Below are positions 11,215 through 22,341 of a DNA stretch of 64,000 nt, one piece after another. Within the stretch, counting starts at the first letter, position 1; every line of letters starts with the position of its first letter. The stretch spans positions 4,836,001 to 4,900,000 of the forward strand of contig OW203991.1 of the NCBI GenBank assembly GCA_934047225.1, written 5' to 3'. Below the pieces are notes generated by a model that did no database searches, was not told the origin of the DNA, and saw nothing but the letters and a program-made list of their open reading frames with translations. A program made the translations under genes and the position numbers. This DNA comes from Ypsolopha sequella. Taxonomy: Eukaryota; Arthropoda; Insecta; Lepidoptera; Ypsolophidae.

Positions 11215-11935
11215 TGTTCAGTATGATCATTAGATTATTTGGTTTAATTTAAAGATACTTGTTTATTTACACGCAGTGCACTACATAAATGTTCTGCGCC
11301 ATATTGGTTTACTTTCGTTTTATGTTCTCTTTTATGTTTTTAATTTCAAAAACTTAAATCCGAAGCCTGTTCAATTTTATCATAAAATAGCATTTATAGC
11401 GCTAGTAAAAATCGAACTAGTAAAAAAATTTTTTTTTTTCTTTAACGTCAGCTACGAAGAAATATGAACGAATTCAAAAAACTCATCATAATTATGATAG
11501 ACAAGTGGTTTCGAGCCCTTTGTAATGGGTGGAGATTATACAAAAATTAAACACTACCCGCATTCTGTGTTTTTGTTCATAGAATGCCCAGAGCGACCAA
11601 ACAGACATGCGTGTGGATCCTCCAAATTCAAAATTCAAATAGTTTATTTTGCAAAGTAGGTATATAAAATACACGTTTCACAAGTCAAAATTTAATCTTA
11701 TAAAGAAATATATGTAATAAAATAATAAATGTACATGAACTAGATTAAAGGTTTATTTAATTTATGTAGCAATATGTAATATATACAATAAAATTATAGG
11801 TAAAATATATATTATACAAGATGAAATCCAATCAAATGCCCGAACCCACACCGGAGACCCGGCTAGGGACCAGGAACAAGGTTCAATGATGACCAACCGA
11901 GCCCCCAGCACGAATCCAGGCGGCCGACCAAATCC
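11215..11935. repeat. segmental duplication, copy 1
   Basis: Collinear with 26295-27265: shared 'tatgatcattagatt', 'acacgcagtgcactac', 'tttactttcgttttatgtt', the SPH first exon, and then the same LINE 3' tail through 'gcccccagcacgaatccagg'. Copy 1 has lost roughly 330 bp between mid-exon and the LINE tail. Confidence 0.8.
11446..11623 (+). pseudogene. SPH first exon, broken copy
   Basis: Starts like the intact exon at 26537 (cgtcagctacgaagaaa, then ATG AACGAATTC at 11464) but the splice acceptor AG is mutated to AA (...ctttaa), about 26 bp are deleted after 'attatgata' shifting the frame, and a TAA follows. The exon stops at 'ggatcctcc' where a LINE tail begins, so the half containing the CGSS...LTAA motif is missing. 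The matching copy is 15 kb downstream in the same orientation. Confidence 0.85.
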
Positions 11936-12870
11936 CATCCTATATACTACATACTAATAGGTAACATATATAAATACATGCCTACCTCCGCCCATTCGAT
12001 TGGTCTTGCTAAGAAGAACGGGCAAGAAACTTAGCAAGATCATGTCTTTTTTTTTAACATAAAACTTATACTATATAACATATGACTTATATCTACTTCA
12101 CAGATAAGAGATAAGAAAATACAAGACAGCAGGAAGTCAGGATAATGAAAAAAAGAAAAACATATATATCTTTGCGTACCTGTCTCATTATAGTCTATTC
12201 CTTTTTACAGTCTGTAATTAATTAATGTGAACTCTTTAGAAGAATCACAAGTTAGGTAATTATACTAATTAATTAAATTATAGCCTACCATCATGACAAA
12301 TATCATTACCACTGTAACACCATGCTTCACCATCATCCAAATATTCATTTATTTTATAATATACCTTTTTCAGTAGTCCCTGCTGCTGCAGTAGGCTCTG
12401 CTTAATATACTGTTTAAACTTATTCTCTGACAAAGTAAGGACCTCTTTTGGAAGTTTATTGTAAAATCTTATACCATGTCCTACGAAAGAGGTACTCACT
12501 TTGGCGAGTCTGATTTTTGGAAAAGCCAGTTTATGCTTATTTCTGGTTTCCTTACAATGTTGCTCACCAAGCCTTGGGAAAGACTCAACATTTTTTCTGA
12601 CATATCTAAGGACTTGGTAAATATATTCATAAGGAACCGTTAATATATTAATTTCTTTGAAATTTTCTCTTAATGAATCCCGGTGCTGCATATTATAAAT
12701 AGCCCGAATTGCTCTCTTCTGCAAAACAAAGACTGCGTCTGTATCCGCGGCTCTATCTCATAACAGCATGCCATATGACATAATGCTGTGAAAGTAACTA
12801 AAATAGACTAGTCTAGCAGTATTTACATCAGTAATTTGCCTTATGCCAACAGCGTATGCGGCCGAGCTAA
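11624..12870 (-). mobile_element. 5'-truncated CR1/Jockey-like LINE
   Basis: Minus-strand LINE tail. Near 12860-12730 the translation reads YFSYFHSIMSYG with one stop, then 12724-12278 is open for 148 codons: QKRAIRAIYNMQ, NILTVPYEYIYQVLRYV, NKHKLAFPKIRL, FYNKLP, YYKINEYLDD. This is the conserved C-terminal segment that follows the RT thumb in many insect LINEs. A 3' UTR of about 600 bp ends at 'aaattcaaatagtttatttt' (11625-11655). EN and RT core are absent. The same 3' end recurs at 26958-27265. Confidence 0.8.
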
Positions 12871-12889
12871 GTCTACCACATAGGGCTTA

Positions 12890-13325
12890 GAATTATGGTC
12901 AGACCATGGCAATAACTTCCGTGGTGCCGATGTTGAAATGAAAAGGCAGCTGAAGATGCACTACAAGAAGAGGCTTCCATCCGCTCAATCAGATGGAGGT
13001 ACATCCCCCCCAGTGCACCATTTATGGGTGGAGCAACGATTCGTGAGAACGAGCTCCAAAAGAAGAAGTTTTCTCCACTCTGCTCATTGAAGTTGAAAAT
13101 ACATTGAACAGCCGGCCCCTTACACACGTGTCCACATCTCCCGAAGATGACGAGGCCACCAAACCATTTTCTCCTGGGAGGACCGTCACGTGTACCACTG
13201 CCTGGTACCTTCACAGAAGGAGATGAAGCAGGAAGGGAGATGTGGCGAACCAGCCAGAGACTAGCAGACCTCTTCTGGGCACGATGGGTGAAAGAATATC
13301 GAGCGCGAGTACGCCGCGGAGCGAC
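12890..13325 (+). pseudogene. BEL/Pao LTR-retrotransposon integrase fragment
   Basis: Three landmarks in order: SDHGNNFRGADVE (12899, the second catalytic Asp of the DDE core), IRWRYIPPSAPFMGGA (12988, where WE with the catalytic Glu normally follows), and RPPNHFLLGG...PLPGTF...QLADLFWARWVKEY (13150-13310), the C-terminal DUF5641-type block of BEL/Pao integrases. Frames differ between landmarks, stops intervene and the Glu is gone. No LTR was seen. It joins a LINE ORF1 fragment in one reading frame at about 13330. Confidence 0.8.
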
Positions 13326-13334
13326 CACCGCCGA

Positions 13335-13575
13335 CTGCGGCTTGCCGGAGCCAGCTCGACGTTTTAACGTTGATGAACGGCTCACCAAATTAAACCGGCA
13401 GCTTTTCAACAGGGCTAAGGAATTATGCAAAAGTCACGATTGGAAGTTCTATTGGACTAAAGAGGGACGTATTCTGATCCGTCGAGAACAGGGCAAAGCC
13501 AGTCATAGAATACGTTCGGAATCCGACCTTGCGAGTGTTTTTAACTCAAAAACTGTTAGTTCCCACTCTAAGTAG
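13335..13575 (+). pseudogene. LINE ORF1 C-terminal domain
   Basis: NVDERLTKLNRQLFNRAKEL...KFYWTKEGRILIRRE...IRSESDLASVF matches, domain for domain, the end of the intact ORF1 at 62469-63686 (NERLTKKKRILFRETRSLA...WCWTNDGNILLRK...YGKEDYERVF). This nucleic-acid chaperone-type domain is found in LINE ORF1 proteins and in the related baculovirus FP protein family. The PHD fingers and coiled coil are missing. It starts the split LINE that continues to 26167. Confidence 0.75.
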
Positions 13576-13984
13576 TGGCTTTGTTTATGTATTTACTGCC
13601 ATTTCTATGTTTTCATTTGTTTATGAGTGTATTAGATATAAGCATCTCGTACAAAAAAATAATAGCTTGCGTAATAAGCGTAATACATTAAGAAGTTTGC
13701 AATATTTATGTATATTTTTTATTTATTTCTTATTATTTACATGTTTGCTTATAATATTTTTGCAAAGGCTGATCGGAGAAACGTACATTTATTTCAATTT
13801 AAATCTATTGATTTATTTATTTGTAAACAAACACATGTATTTATTTTATTCAATTTTCAAGTCTACTTATGTATTATTTTTAACATTTCAGGTATTTCAA
13901 ATTACTTACTTGCCTAAATACTTAATCTCAAATAAAAGGTTTGTGTACTACCTTGTCAGATCTGTTCGCAAATGTTTTTTCGTT
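13576..13984. other. spacer between LINE ORF1 and ORF2
   Basis: AT-rich sequence with a fortuitously open frame but no domain. Length and place fit an inter-ORF spacer. Confidence 0.45.
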
Positions 13985-14247
13985 ATTATTAGAAGGCAAA
14001 AATACATTTTTAAAAGTAAGTTTGCTCAACGTTGGCTCTTTGGGGACAGGCCATGATGAATTTCGTGTAGTCATGCAGCGTGAAGAGGCTGACATTGTTG
14101 TCATCAACAAGACGTGGCTACGTGACGGTCAGGACGAGAAGGCACCAGCCTGTCCTGGTTACCGGCTGCGTCACGTTACTCACCCTCCAGGACTGGGAGG
14201 ACGAAAAGGCGGCGGAGGTGTAGGTTTTTATATTAAGCAGGAGTTAA
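13985..14247 (+). pseudogene. CR1-like LINE ORF2, endonuclease N-terminal part
   Basis: LLNVGSLGTGHDEF...ADIVVINKTWLRDG...GYRLRH...GGGGVGFYIKQEL is the start of the apurinic/apyrimidinic-type endonuclease that nicks target DNA. The motif that is normally ETWL reads KTWL (codon AAG, 14109-14111), so the metal-binding Glu is lost. The frame is interrupted at 14248 by a MITE and resumes at 14674. Confidence 0.85.
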
Positions 14248-14669
14248 GGCGCTCTTATCCCAGAAGAGTGACTCTCTGTCTTTTTCTTTACGTGTAAGGA
14301 GTAAAGAAAATAACCACACTTTTGTACTTTTCGTTGTTTTTATCGGTTTTTAAATTGTTTAAAAATAAGGGATATGTTTATTAAAACCCACTTACGTGGT
14401 CGACCTAGAAAATTTAAAGAGCAATATTATCAGATATGTTTCCTTAATAAAAGAGTGGAATTATGGAAATGGCATGATTTGAAAGGTCTTATTACATGCT
14501 GTGTTCGTGAATTATTTCTATCGAGCAAAGTTTATCTGATCGTGTAACACTTGCGTGGAAGACCTAGATAAAGGTTTAAACTATATTGAGTATATTTTTT
14601 TGGAAGTTTTAGATGATATTTGAAAGTTCTATTTGACTTTGAAATTACTGATTTTGGGATAAGAGCGCC
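14248..14669. mobile_element. 422-bp MITE with TTAA target duplication
   Basis: TIR ggcgctcttatccca and its reverse complement tgggataagagcgcc, flanked by TTAA at 14244-14247 and 14670-14673. It sits cleanly inside the endonuclease ORF, so the empty site is obvious. TTAA duplication is known for piggyBac and Kolobok superfamilies; the GG start rather than CC argues for Kolobok or another group. Interior has no ORF. Confidence 0.92.
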
Positions 14670-14673
14670 TTAA

Positions 14674-15158
14674 TGCTCGTGCACTGGCACATCCTTCGTC
14701 TACAGTCGAACAAACATGGTTATCACTTAACATACAGGGAACTTGTGTCGCAATAGGTACTGCTTACCACCCCATATTGGTAAACGAGGATATTTTTTTC
14801 GATAGCATACCAGATTCAATTTTGGCTTTTAGTCGCTTTGATAAAATCATTTTGGTAGGTGACTTTAATACTGATCTTTTAGACTTGACTGATAGTTTAA
14901 CACAAAAAATTAAAGATTTCCTTTTTTATACACCACTTCGTCAAATAGTAAAAGAACCAACTCATTTTTTTACCGACAAAAGTAAAACCTTAATAGATCT
15001 AGTGATCACCAATGCAAAAGCTCGTGAACACACAGTGAAACTAAACCCTGTTTTGAGTAAACATGCATTTGTAAGTGTTGTTCTTGATCTGAAACTGTAC
15101 AAAATTAAACCAGCCTCTATAGTAACACGAAATATTAGTAATTTAATATTGAAGATAA
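14674..15158 (+). pseudogene. CR1-like LINE ORF2, endonuclease C-terminal part
   Basis: Continues the ORF after the MITE: RALAHPSSTVEQTWLSLN, then IAIGTAYHP-type block, then IILVGDFNTDLL (the GDFN catalytic loop), LIDLVITN, and LSKHAFVSVVLDL where family members have SDHxxV; SDH is SKH here. It stops at about 15158 in a 10-bp motif (ttgaagataa) nearly repeated at 21711, where ORF2 resumes. Confidence 0.82.
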
Positions 15159-15520
15159 CTTATTTGTTTTTTTTTATTAAAAACACTTATTAAAATAATA
15201 GTTTCCAGATATATTTCGACAAATAGTCGGCTTCAGTGGAATTTGATACAATTTATATATTATTTTAAAATGTCATAAAATGAAGTGAATGATTGACAGA
15301 CAAATGAGAGACAAAAGAAAAAAAAATTATAATCATGAAAAATAAAAAGTATATAATATATTATATATAAATAAATAAATATAAAAATTAATAATCAATC
15401 AATAACAAAGATAAATAATCATCCACCCATCTCCACACTCCAATTCAAAAACCTACCCACTCAACACATCATAATATACATTATATATATGATTATATAT
15501 ATATATATATATATATTTAT
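15159..15520 (+). mobile_element. Penelope-like element end (pseudo-LTR type)
   Basis: Contains the hammerhead-like hairpin (minus strand, 15200-15250), then 'acaaagataaataatcatcc', the same ORF-terminus sequence found at the end of the minus-strand ORF at 20990, then 'tctccacact', then (AT)n at 15482-15515. Confidence 0.6.
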
Positions 15521-16475
15521 CCCGTAAGCAATCTGGCACCCTTTGAAGGAAAAAATTCATTCAAAGTGGCGTCTACCGGCATTGGACGTCCGCATAACGG
15601 ACGCCACTTTTTTCAACACTTGTACTTGTGTCCTATTGGTCCTAGCCAGCTGTAGAATAAAAATCGATGGAAGCCAAAATGTTGATCAATTGGCTGGAAT
15701 TGTATAATTAAAAGTTCCGGAAGAATCCGCAGTGATGGTGTGGCGCTGTTGTAGCACGTATATCTACAGTCGTATACTTTGATTATTGTTTGACGACGGA
15801 ATCGCGTATTTGGCTTCCGCAAATTGCAACGTTGCCAGCTAGCTCAATTTGTTTGCAGGGTCGATTTCCAATGAGCGGTAAAGTTTTTGAATTTAAAATA
15901 TCAGTGTGGCCCAAAGGGTGAGTAAGAAGTAGTCTGAAAAAAGTATCGAAAAACTTCAGCTGTACAAATTGATATGCGCAAAAAATATTTTTTTATGTAA
16001 AACATTGAGCAAATGTTATTCATTGACATGGTACTTGAGCAATAATGATGCGATCTAGATTTTCAAATGTTTGCCTAGAAAGTTCCAATATAATAACAAA
16101 AACTTTCCACTACTTTTACAAGTTACACATAATGTAATTATTTAAGTGTTTTTTAATTCTGTTTTTAAAAATAACAATAAATGAACGTACCATAGCCCAG
16201 TGGCGGCTTTGGCCCTCAAAACTGACTGAGGTGCCAAAAGGAAAAAAGGCCAAGTGCGAAACGGACTCGCGGTCTTATGGTCCCTTACTTTGGAAATTTA
16301 TATATATTCAAGTACCTTCCTTTTTTGTTCTTTTCTTGTCTACTTGCAAGTTACTTGTAAATAAACTTGGTAATTTAGTATAGACTATGAACTTAACTGA
16401 TGTATACAACGTGTTACAGAAAGGTGTAACCATATTTGAAGAGCTTTTTCAGTCAATGGTATAGAACAACTTTTA
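15521..16475. other. non-coding stretch with small inverted repeat
   Basis: A short hairpin (aaagtggcgtc 15570 / gacgccactttt 15605). 'ggccaagtgcgaaacggactc' like repeat border at 16249. No gene. Confidence 0.35.
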
Positions 16476-16931
16476 TTATGGAACAAACTCTGAATGTCGA
16501 AAAAAAAAATTTTTTTTCATAGAAAAATGCAATGCCGCTCGGCTGAAATGTATGGAAGGGCAGATTTTTTTTTGAGATTTCAGGATTGGCTCCATAGTAA
16601 GAGCCCGCGACATATTTTTCAAATCCGAATAGCCATTAAATGAAAAAGTGGATTTATTACGGCTCAAAAGAACGCACGGCCACGGCCAACAATACAGTTT
16701 TTGCAAGTACAAACAAACTTCCGCACAGCCATTTGTAGCGATCGTACCACGAGCTTTGAAATGAGCGGACAAACGTTTTTCTATAATTTTGTTTTTTTTA
16801 TTTTTATATAAATCATTTAACTCAGGACAAGGACGAAAACACATTTTAATTATATTTGATTTTTCAGCTTCATTACGCAATACAAAAGGAGTTATTAGTA
16901 ACAAAGCCACAATATCAAATTTTGGATACAT
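16476..16931 (-). other. unrecognised 151-codon ORF
   Basis: Open from 16931 to 16476 on minus, starting MYPKFDIVALLL with a hydrophobic beginning, then a Lys-rich stretch (NKKNKIIEKRL). I recognise no domain. Homopolymer runs in its 3' part (16500-16515, 16566-16575) suggest low-complexity repeat DNA, so it may not be a gene. Confidence 0.2.
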
Positions 16932-16999
16932 AACGCAAATTACGCACGATCTGCCACGAGCGAGACTAACTGACCTAAGAACGCTAACGCGTCAAGTGT

Positions 17000-17270
17000 A
17001 ACCCGTGTCATAGACTCGAATAATTTGTTGTTTTTGTTTGATCGACCGACCGACCGACTGTTTGATATGATTGAAATTTGAAGCCAGCCGCCCCGCGCAG
17101 AGGCAACCGGCGGCAGCGCTTCGTTGCCATTCGGTCGGATCGAGTCGTTCGCTCCGGTAACGCATGTCGTCTCACTCTACCCAATGCAACAAATATCTTC
17201 TTCACTTTCGAAGCTCCGAAATAAAGAGCCTCTCGTACAAAGACAATTTTCAACGGACTTCTCAAGAAGC
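17000..17270. other. GC-rich patch
   Basis: (GACC)n near 17040-17060 and a GC-rich segment 17080-17160 in otherwise AT-rich DNA. Such patches in Lepidoptera can be promoters or parts of repeats; no transcript evidence is visible. Confidence 0.25.
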
Positions 17271-19015
17271 GACTCTATCACAAGGTAATAAGATTCTCAT
17301 AATTCGTATCGTTAACTTTGTAAAACCTCTCGTTACTTATTGTTTCCGAGGCGCAAGACAGAATTTCAAACTGATAAGATGGTGTATACCTTTATGTAAA
17401 AATATTATTTCATGAGACTGTGTAATTTTTTTTTGAAGTTGTTTAAAATTGTTTAATTACTTTTTATGTCCAGTGAAGACCACATCAAGCTAAGCATTTG
17501 CTGTACGATATTAGTCCCTACAGGAAAGAATCTAAGAAAGGTAAAAAGTCCAAAAGGTACAAAGTCCAATGTGTATAGCTCGATGCGTTCACTGTACCTA
17601 TCACCTCGTGTTCAGAGAGAACTAGAAGTTTGGAGCGATGTGTACAAGCACATGCACACCCTCTCACACTTAAGTACTAATAAATTTGATACATAATGCC
17701 ATCATGTACAGTTCCCAGCCGTTTATATATAATGCACATCGTATCGTGGCGTCACGTCATCATTGTCGCACGAAGCACTAACAGTCCGATGAAAACAGAC
17801 GACGATATAGCCGATGTGCATTATTATTATAACGTTCGCAACCTATGTGTGAATCTCAGCGAAAGAGATAGATAGATTTCTGAGATAATCAATACCTAAA
17901 GGTATTAATTTCGAGTAAGTTTAACCAACACCGAACTAATACCAATGGTAATACGCACCTACATGTAGTAATAATAATACAAGTTTAGTTATAGAGCGGT
18001 AGCACAAAATATGGTTATTTTGTGGCGGTAGGTCGATGCGCGGCACACAGTTCAATCACACGCTGTCAGAAATCCTGACGCAAACATCAAATTAATTGAC
18101 ACCCTATTACCTGCGCGTAAGTACCATTTTAATTCAAAATTCAATAGCAGTGCGAGCAACACCTGCGGCTCGGTTTGTGTCGGTCATTCAACTCGCAGGT
18201 GTGGACCTTGACCCATCGACATACATATTAGGTCGATGCCTTGATTATTCGTTGCAATTGGTTTGTGATTTTTGTGATAAGCAATAATTTTTTGTTTCTT
18301 GTGTAAAAAGGGACTTGTTTGTTTTATTATTATTAATTTTCCGTTTTATTAATTAAAACACGTAGTGTCGTCAAATTAGAGCATCGGGTGCTCGCGAACT
18401 GATAGGTAATTAGGTGGTGCTTATTGCTGCAAAACTGATTGTGTGCATAGTTTTCCGTGTATTTAAGAATCGGGCACGAAATTAAGTAAGTAAGAGTATC
18501 TTGAAAACATAACTAGGTGTCTTTATTATTGTTTATTCGATCTTTATTTATTGTACGATAACCGAAGTAGCCTGGTAGACTCTTATTGCGCTGTAATAAG
18601 TTTCCATTTTCTTTGAGCGTAAGATGCATGGGATCAGTAGGTATAACCCGACCACGAACATATTGCCGATGAAATGTATGGCGCGCTACGCCATCGTCAT
18701 CAGCAGTATTTTCGCGGTCGGGTTGTACTATTAGTGCGTGCATCTGAACTTGTCTGCGTGGGCACTTTTTCTACTGTATTAGATATCTCAGAAACTAAGC
18801 ATTTTAGAGGATATGTTTCTTTGAAATAGTTGTTCGGTATCATTGTCTCAGACAAATAGTACAATAAACCCAAATAAATTTTTACCAAAAGACAAATATC
18901 CTATCGCAAATGAATGTTAAAAAGACAATTGACAATACCTAAAAAAAAAATCGGACTTAAGAGAAAGACCTTATATGTATAGGTGAATTTAGAAGTATAT
19001 GCTTTTAATATATAA
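17271..19015. other. no supported gene
   Basis: Short ORFs at 17466-17696 (+) and 18513-18888 (-) do not match a family I know. The latter pair overlap in two frames and contain no intron signals that would join them convincingly. Confidence 0.3.
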
Positions 19016-19275
19016 TGTAAGGGGATTCCTGACTTCTCTCTTCCTGAAACAATAAGTAATCTAGAAGTTGGCGTATTTCCTACGATACAGCAACATAAAA
19101 ACCAATATAAGAGCGCCGACTTCTAGATAACATAATGTTTCAGGAAGAAAGAAGTCGGCAAAAGTGTTACTTCGTTACCATCGGTCATTAATTAATAGAA
19201 TTATTATTAACTTTTTAGTGAATGACTGCTGTTACTATTGAAGTCGGTTACTATTTTTTTGTTAAAAGTAACAAT
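19016..19275. mobile_element. 'aaccgacttc' foldback element, partial copy
   Basis: Matches the right half of 25206-25563: 'cgacttctagataacataat', 'tcaggaagaaagaagtcggc', 'tattgaagtcggtt'. The left arm is mostly missing. Confidence 0.75.
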
Positions 19276-20879
19276 ACAATGTCGGCCCTTAGCCGAAATA
19301 AGGCAAAATATAATAAATTTTTTGCTTAAGGATTTCTTAGTGGGTACCTTATTTCTTTCTTTTAAGGTGAAATTTTCAAAGGCATTTTAGAGCCGCTATT
19401 TTAATTACCAAAGTTTGGCTGCCTTAAAACAGGACGGTGTAAATCTGATCATGTACTTTCATTCCTTACCTATTGAATATCCTATTAAATATTTCTTTTG
19501 CAGCAATAATATTTTTTTTGGGCGAAAGAAATATTTAGATGATGAATGATTCCCACAAATAACGCACTTTTCATTCATCTTGACGGATCGCCATCTACTC
19601 ATACGCCACGCCGCCTCGCCGCTGTGTGAATTGCGCGCGAGCAAACTCCATCCTTAGGTCAGTGGAACGCCCCTCACCCCGTCACTTCGCCCCGCGCGGC
19701 TCTTTGTACGACGACGCCGACACGCTAAAATCAAAGTGAGGCAGCGTCTCTACGATTGGAACGGGGACTGGCGTCCGCCCCGGCCCCGCGCTTCACCCTG
19801 CGCCTTTGTTTGTATGCCATGATCATAGAAATTATGTTTTCTTAAAATTACGGGTACGAATTTTTCTAATCTTTTGAATGTTGATCGGGTATGTAATTAT
19901 GATAAGGTGGCTACCAACTTTTGAATTCTAATTTTGTATTTCTCATAATATGAAAAGAAACTTAATTAAATTTCTAAACTTTCTATTTTAGGTCAAGATA
20001 AATAATACCATATGATGTAAACATACTTAAGTCCCTCTAATATTATATTGAAAGAGTATTTCACAATTTTCAGTTTTCCTTATTTCCATGTAAGCAATCT
20101 TTCTAATAAATGAATAACAACAAAATACGCATACCTATTTTATGTCAGATAAAATCTAAACTTTTAATTCTAAGTTTGTGATGACCATTTTAAATTAAAT
20201 ACTTGCAATTTCCTAAATAATACCTACAGCAACATCTTGAATTTTCTAAGTTTTTGCAAAGATAAACAATTTTAATAATATGATAAGTACGAATCGTACT
20301 GCTACGCGCCTATTTGCTAGATGTCAGTCACAAAATTCACAGTTAAAACTCCGAATAATACCGCACCATCGTCATTTGTTATAGGACATCCGTAAACCGA
20401 CATAATAAAAGCATTTTAGATTTTTCTAGATAAATATGTTATAATGTAGGTTGCATCGTAACGCTCAAGTATAGCGGTCAAATGATAGTTTATTAAAAAT
20501 AACTATCTTTCGCTTAAATTATTTATTTGCATTGACAATAGTACGATTGATACCTAAACAACGATAGAAAGAGACGGATATAAATTAAGTAATGCTGGCA
20601 ACGTCGCATTTACGCACACCAAACCACAGGACGTCAAGAAGTCGATGCCTCAGGTAAATCATGAACGATATACGCAGGAAACCAAAACCACATCAACATG
20701 GTTTGGAGTTCATAAATGCTTGGGCACAACTGCAAGATGAATATTGTGAAAAATAAAGTTACAGGAAAGTGAAATACCCCACTGAGTCAGAAAACAAAAA
20801 ATTAAGCAATATTCACAGAGAGATCATAAAAAATATAAGCAGGACAGGGAGACGTCGTAACGATGCACAACATGCAGGA
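19276..20879. other. non-coding, one GC-rich patch
   Basis: GC-rich 19640-19810, otherwise AT-rich. 20640-20880 reads as weak coding-like sequence without a domain. (TA)n at 20899-20922 marks the start of the Penelope arm. Confidence 0.3.
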
Positions 20880-21700
20880 TGCCAAAAGTGTTCCTGGATG
20901 TATATATATATATATATATATATGTATACATTATAATGTGCTAAGTAGGCAGGTCTCTAAACTGAAGTGTGGAGACGGGTAGATGATCACTTATCTTTGT
21001 CTGTTAAGACCCGGACCGTAATGGGCACCAAGCGACCAAATATAGGACTCCTCCCATGTCCTGAGTTGGATGTCTGTGAGTGGTGGTGAAAAAGATTTAA
21101 TGATTCGTGCGGTGAAGCAGTTATTGAATGTTTTGTTGTGAAATCGTGTGTGCGTTGGGATGGGTAGCGTGTTGTTTGTATAATGGAGTCCGATGTATGT
21201 CTGTGTTGGTTTATTCTGATGTGAAGATTGTTTTTTGTTTCCCCGATGTAAAAAGCGGGACAGTGTTTGCATTCCAGAAGGTAGATACAGTTTGATGTTT
21301 TGCAAGAGCTATTGGGTTGGGCGTGATAGGTATTGGATGTGTGGTGAGTGTTGATGTTAGTGTTAGTGTTAATGATTGCGCACGTTTTGCAGCGTGGCCG
21401 TCGGCATGGTGTTGTGCCAGGTGATGTGCTTGTGTTTGGAATGGATAGTTGTGTCTTTGTCTTGGTGAGAATGGATTTAATGTTGGGATTTTGTTTATAG
21501 CTTATTTGAATGTTGTGAGGTAAAAGGTCTTTTGTGTCATTGTTTTGTGTTAGGATGGGTTGAAAGTCTTTGATGAGTTTTTTAAGTTTATGGCTTCCAT
21601 GAAAGTATGTGGTGATGAGGCGTGGTTGTGTGTCAGTCTTTTGTGTATTTCTATTGTTATGGTATCTCAGTCGGTTGTGGATATGTTTATTAAGGAAGTT
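20880..21700 (-). pseudogene. Penelope-like element: GIY-YIG endonuclease end
   Basis: Minus strand, 21690 to 20991. PRLITTYFHGSHKLKKLI and KDLLPHNIQISYKQNPNI, then the Cys knuckle CRRPRCKTC, then CKTSNCIYLLECKHC and FYIGETKNNLHIRINQHR: the GIY-YIG nuclease (YLL...YIGET) that nicks DNA for Penelope-like retroelements. Around 21190-21230 the frame shifts by one; the natural C-terminus (FNNCFTARII, LRTWEESYIWSL, GPGLNR) is in the frame ending at 20991. The RT domain is absent, so this is a 5'-truncated, frameshifted copy. Confidence 0.85.
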
Positions 21701-21710
21701 GTTAGGATAG

Positions 21711-22007
21711 TTGAGATAAAAATTGACGAGATAAAATTTAATTTTGATTTATATAATACAACCTGGGAAGATATTCTAAACATATATTCTGTAGATGATA
21801 TGGTTACTTTGTTTAATTCATATGTATATTTGTATATAGCTAAGATATTTGATGTACATGCGCCAGAAAAAAAGATAATAGTTAAACATAAGAAATCACC
21901 GTGGATTACTGATACGATAATATTATTGATGAATTTAAGAAATGAAGCACATGCTAGATATCGTTTAACAAAGTTTGATAAACATAAACATTATTACAAG
22001 TCATTAA
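21711..22007 (+). pseudogene. CR1-like LINE ORF2, EN-RT linker
   Basis: EIKIDEIKFNFDLYNTTWED...IFDVHAPEKKIIVKHKKSPWITDTI...RNEAHARYRL...HYYKSL is the linker that follows the endonuclease in CR1/Jockey-type ORF2. It picks up where 15158 ends and breaks at TTAA (22004-22007). Confidence 0.85.
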
Positions 22008-22341
22008 GGCCCCAGACTCTCTTTGCAACATTTCGCTTTCATCTTACCTGAGGCTTTAGAAGTGGCGCTCCCCCCGCTGCATTAAGATGTTAGAGACCGC
22101 ACCTGAATGTTGCTCTACTTCGTTAAATGAGTGTACGATTACTTAAAATTTGACATGTGAAGATTTTTAATTATTCAAGTAACGGTAATTTACAAAGTTT
22201 GGTTTGTTTATCGGAACAAACAAAATGAATCTGCAAAAGCAAAATAAAGAAAAGTAAATCTACCTGGAATAGATGGCTTATTGGTAGCAGTTAGAGTGAT
22301 TAGTATTTAGACACAATACATTTTATAGGTCACGCAATTAT

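Larger units (their letters stand above)
15159..21710. mobile_element. 6.5-kb Penelope-bounded insertion in the LINE
   Basis: Interrupts ORF2 between the end of the endonuclease and the EN-RT linker. Its left end (15159-15520) is a Penelope-like end on the + strand and its right end (20880-21700) is a Penelope-like ORF on the minus strand, so the arms face each other with AT microsatellites inward. Near-identical 10-mers flank it (ttgaagataa at 15149, ttgagataaa at 21711), a plausible target duplication. The 5.4 kb between the arms is not recognisably Penelope. Confidence 0.6.

Noticed and set aside
16476..16931. 151-codon ORF as a host gene
   Set aside because: No recognised family, poly-T/A runs in the frame; listed only as an unrecognised ORF.
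18513..18888. Minus-strand ORFs of 60-76 codons, possible exon
   Set aside because: No domain, no consistent frame or splice sites.
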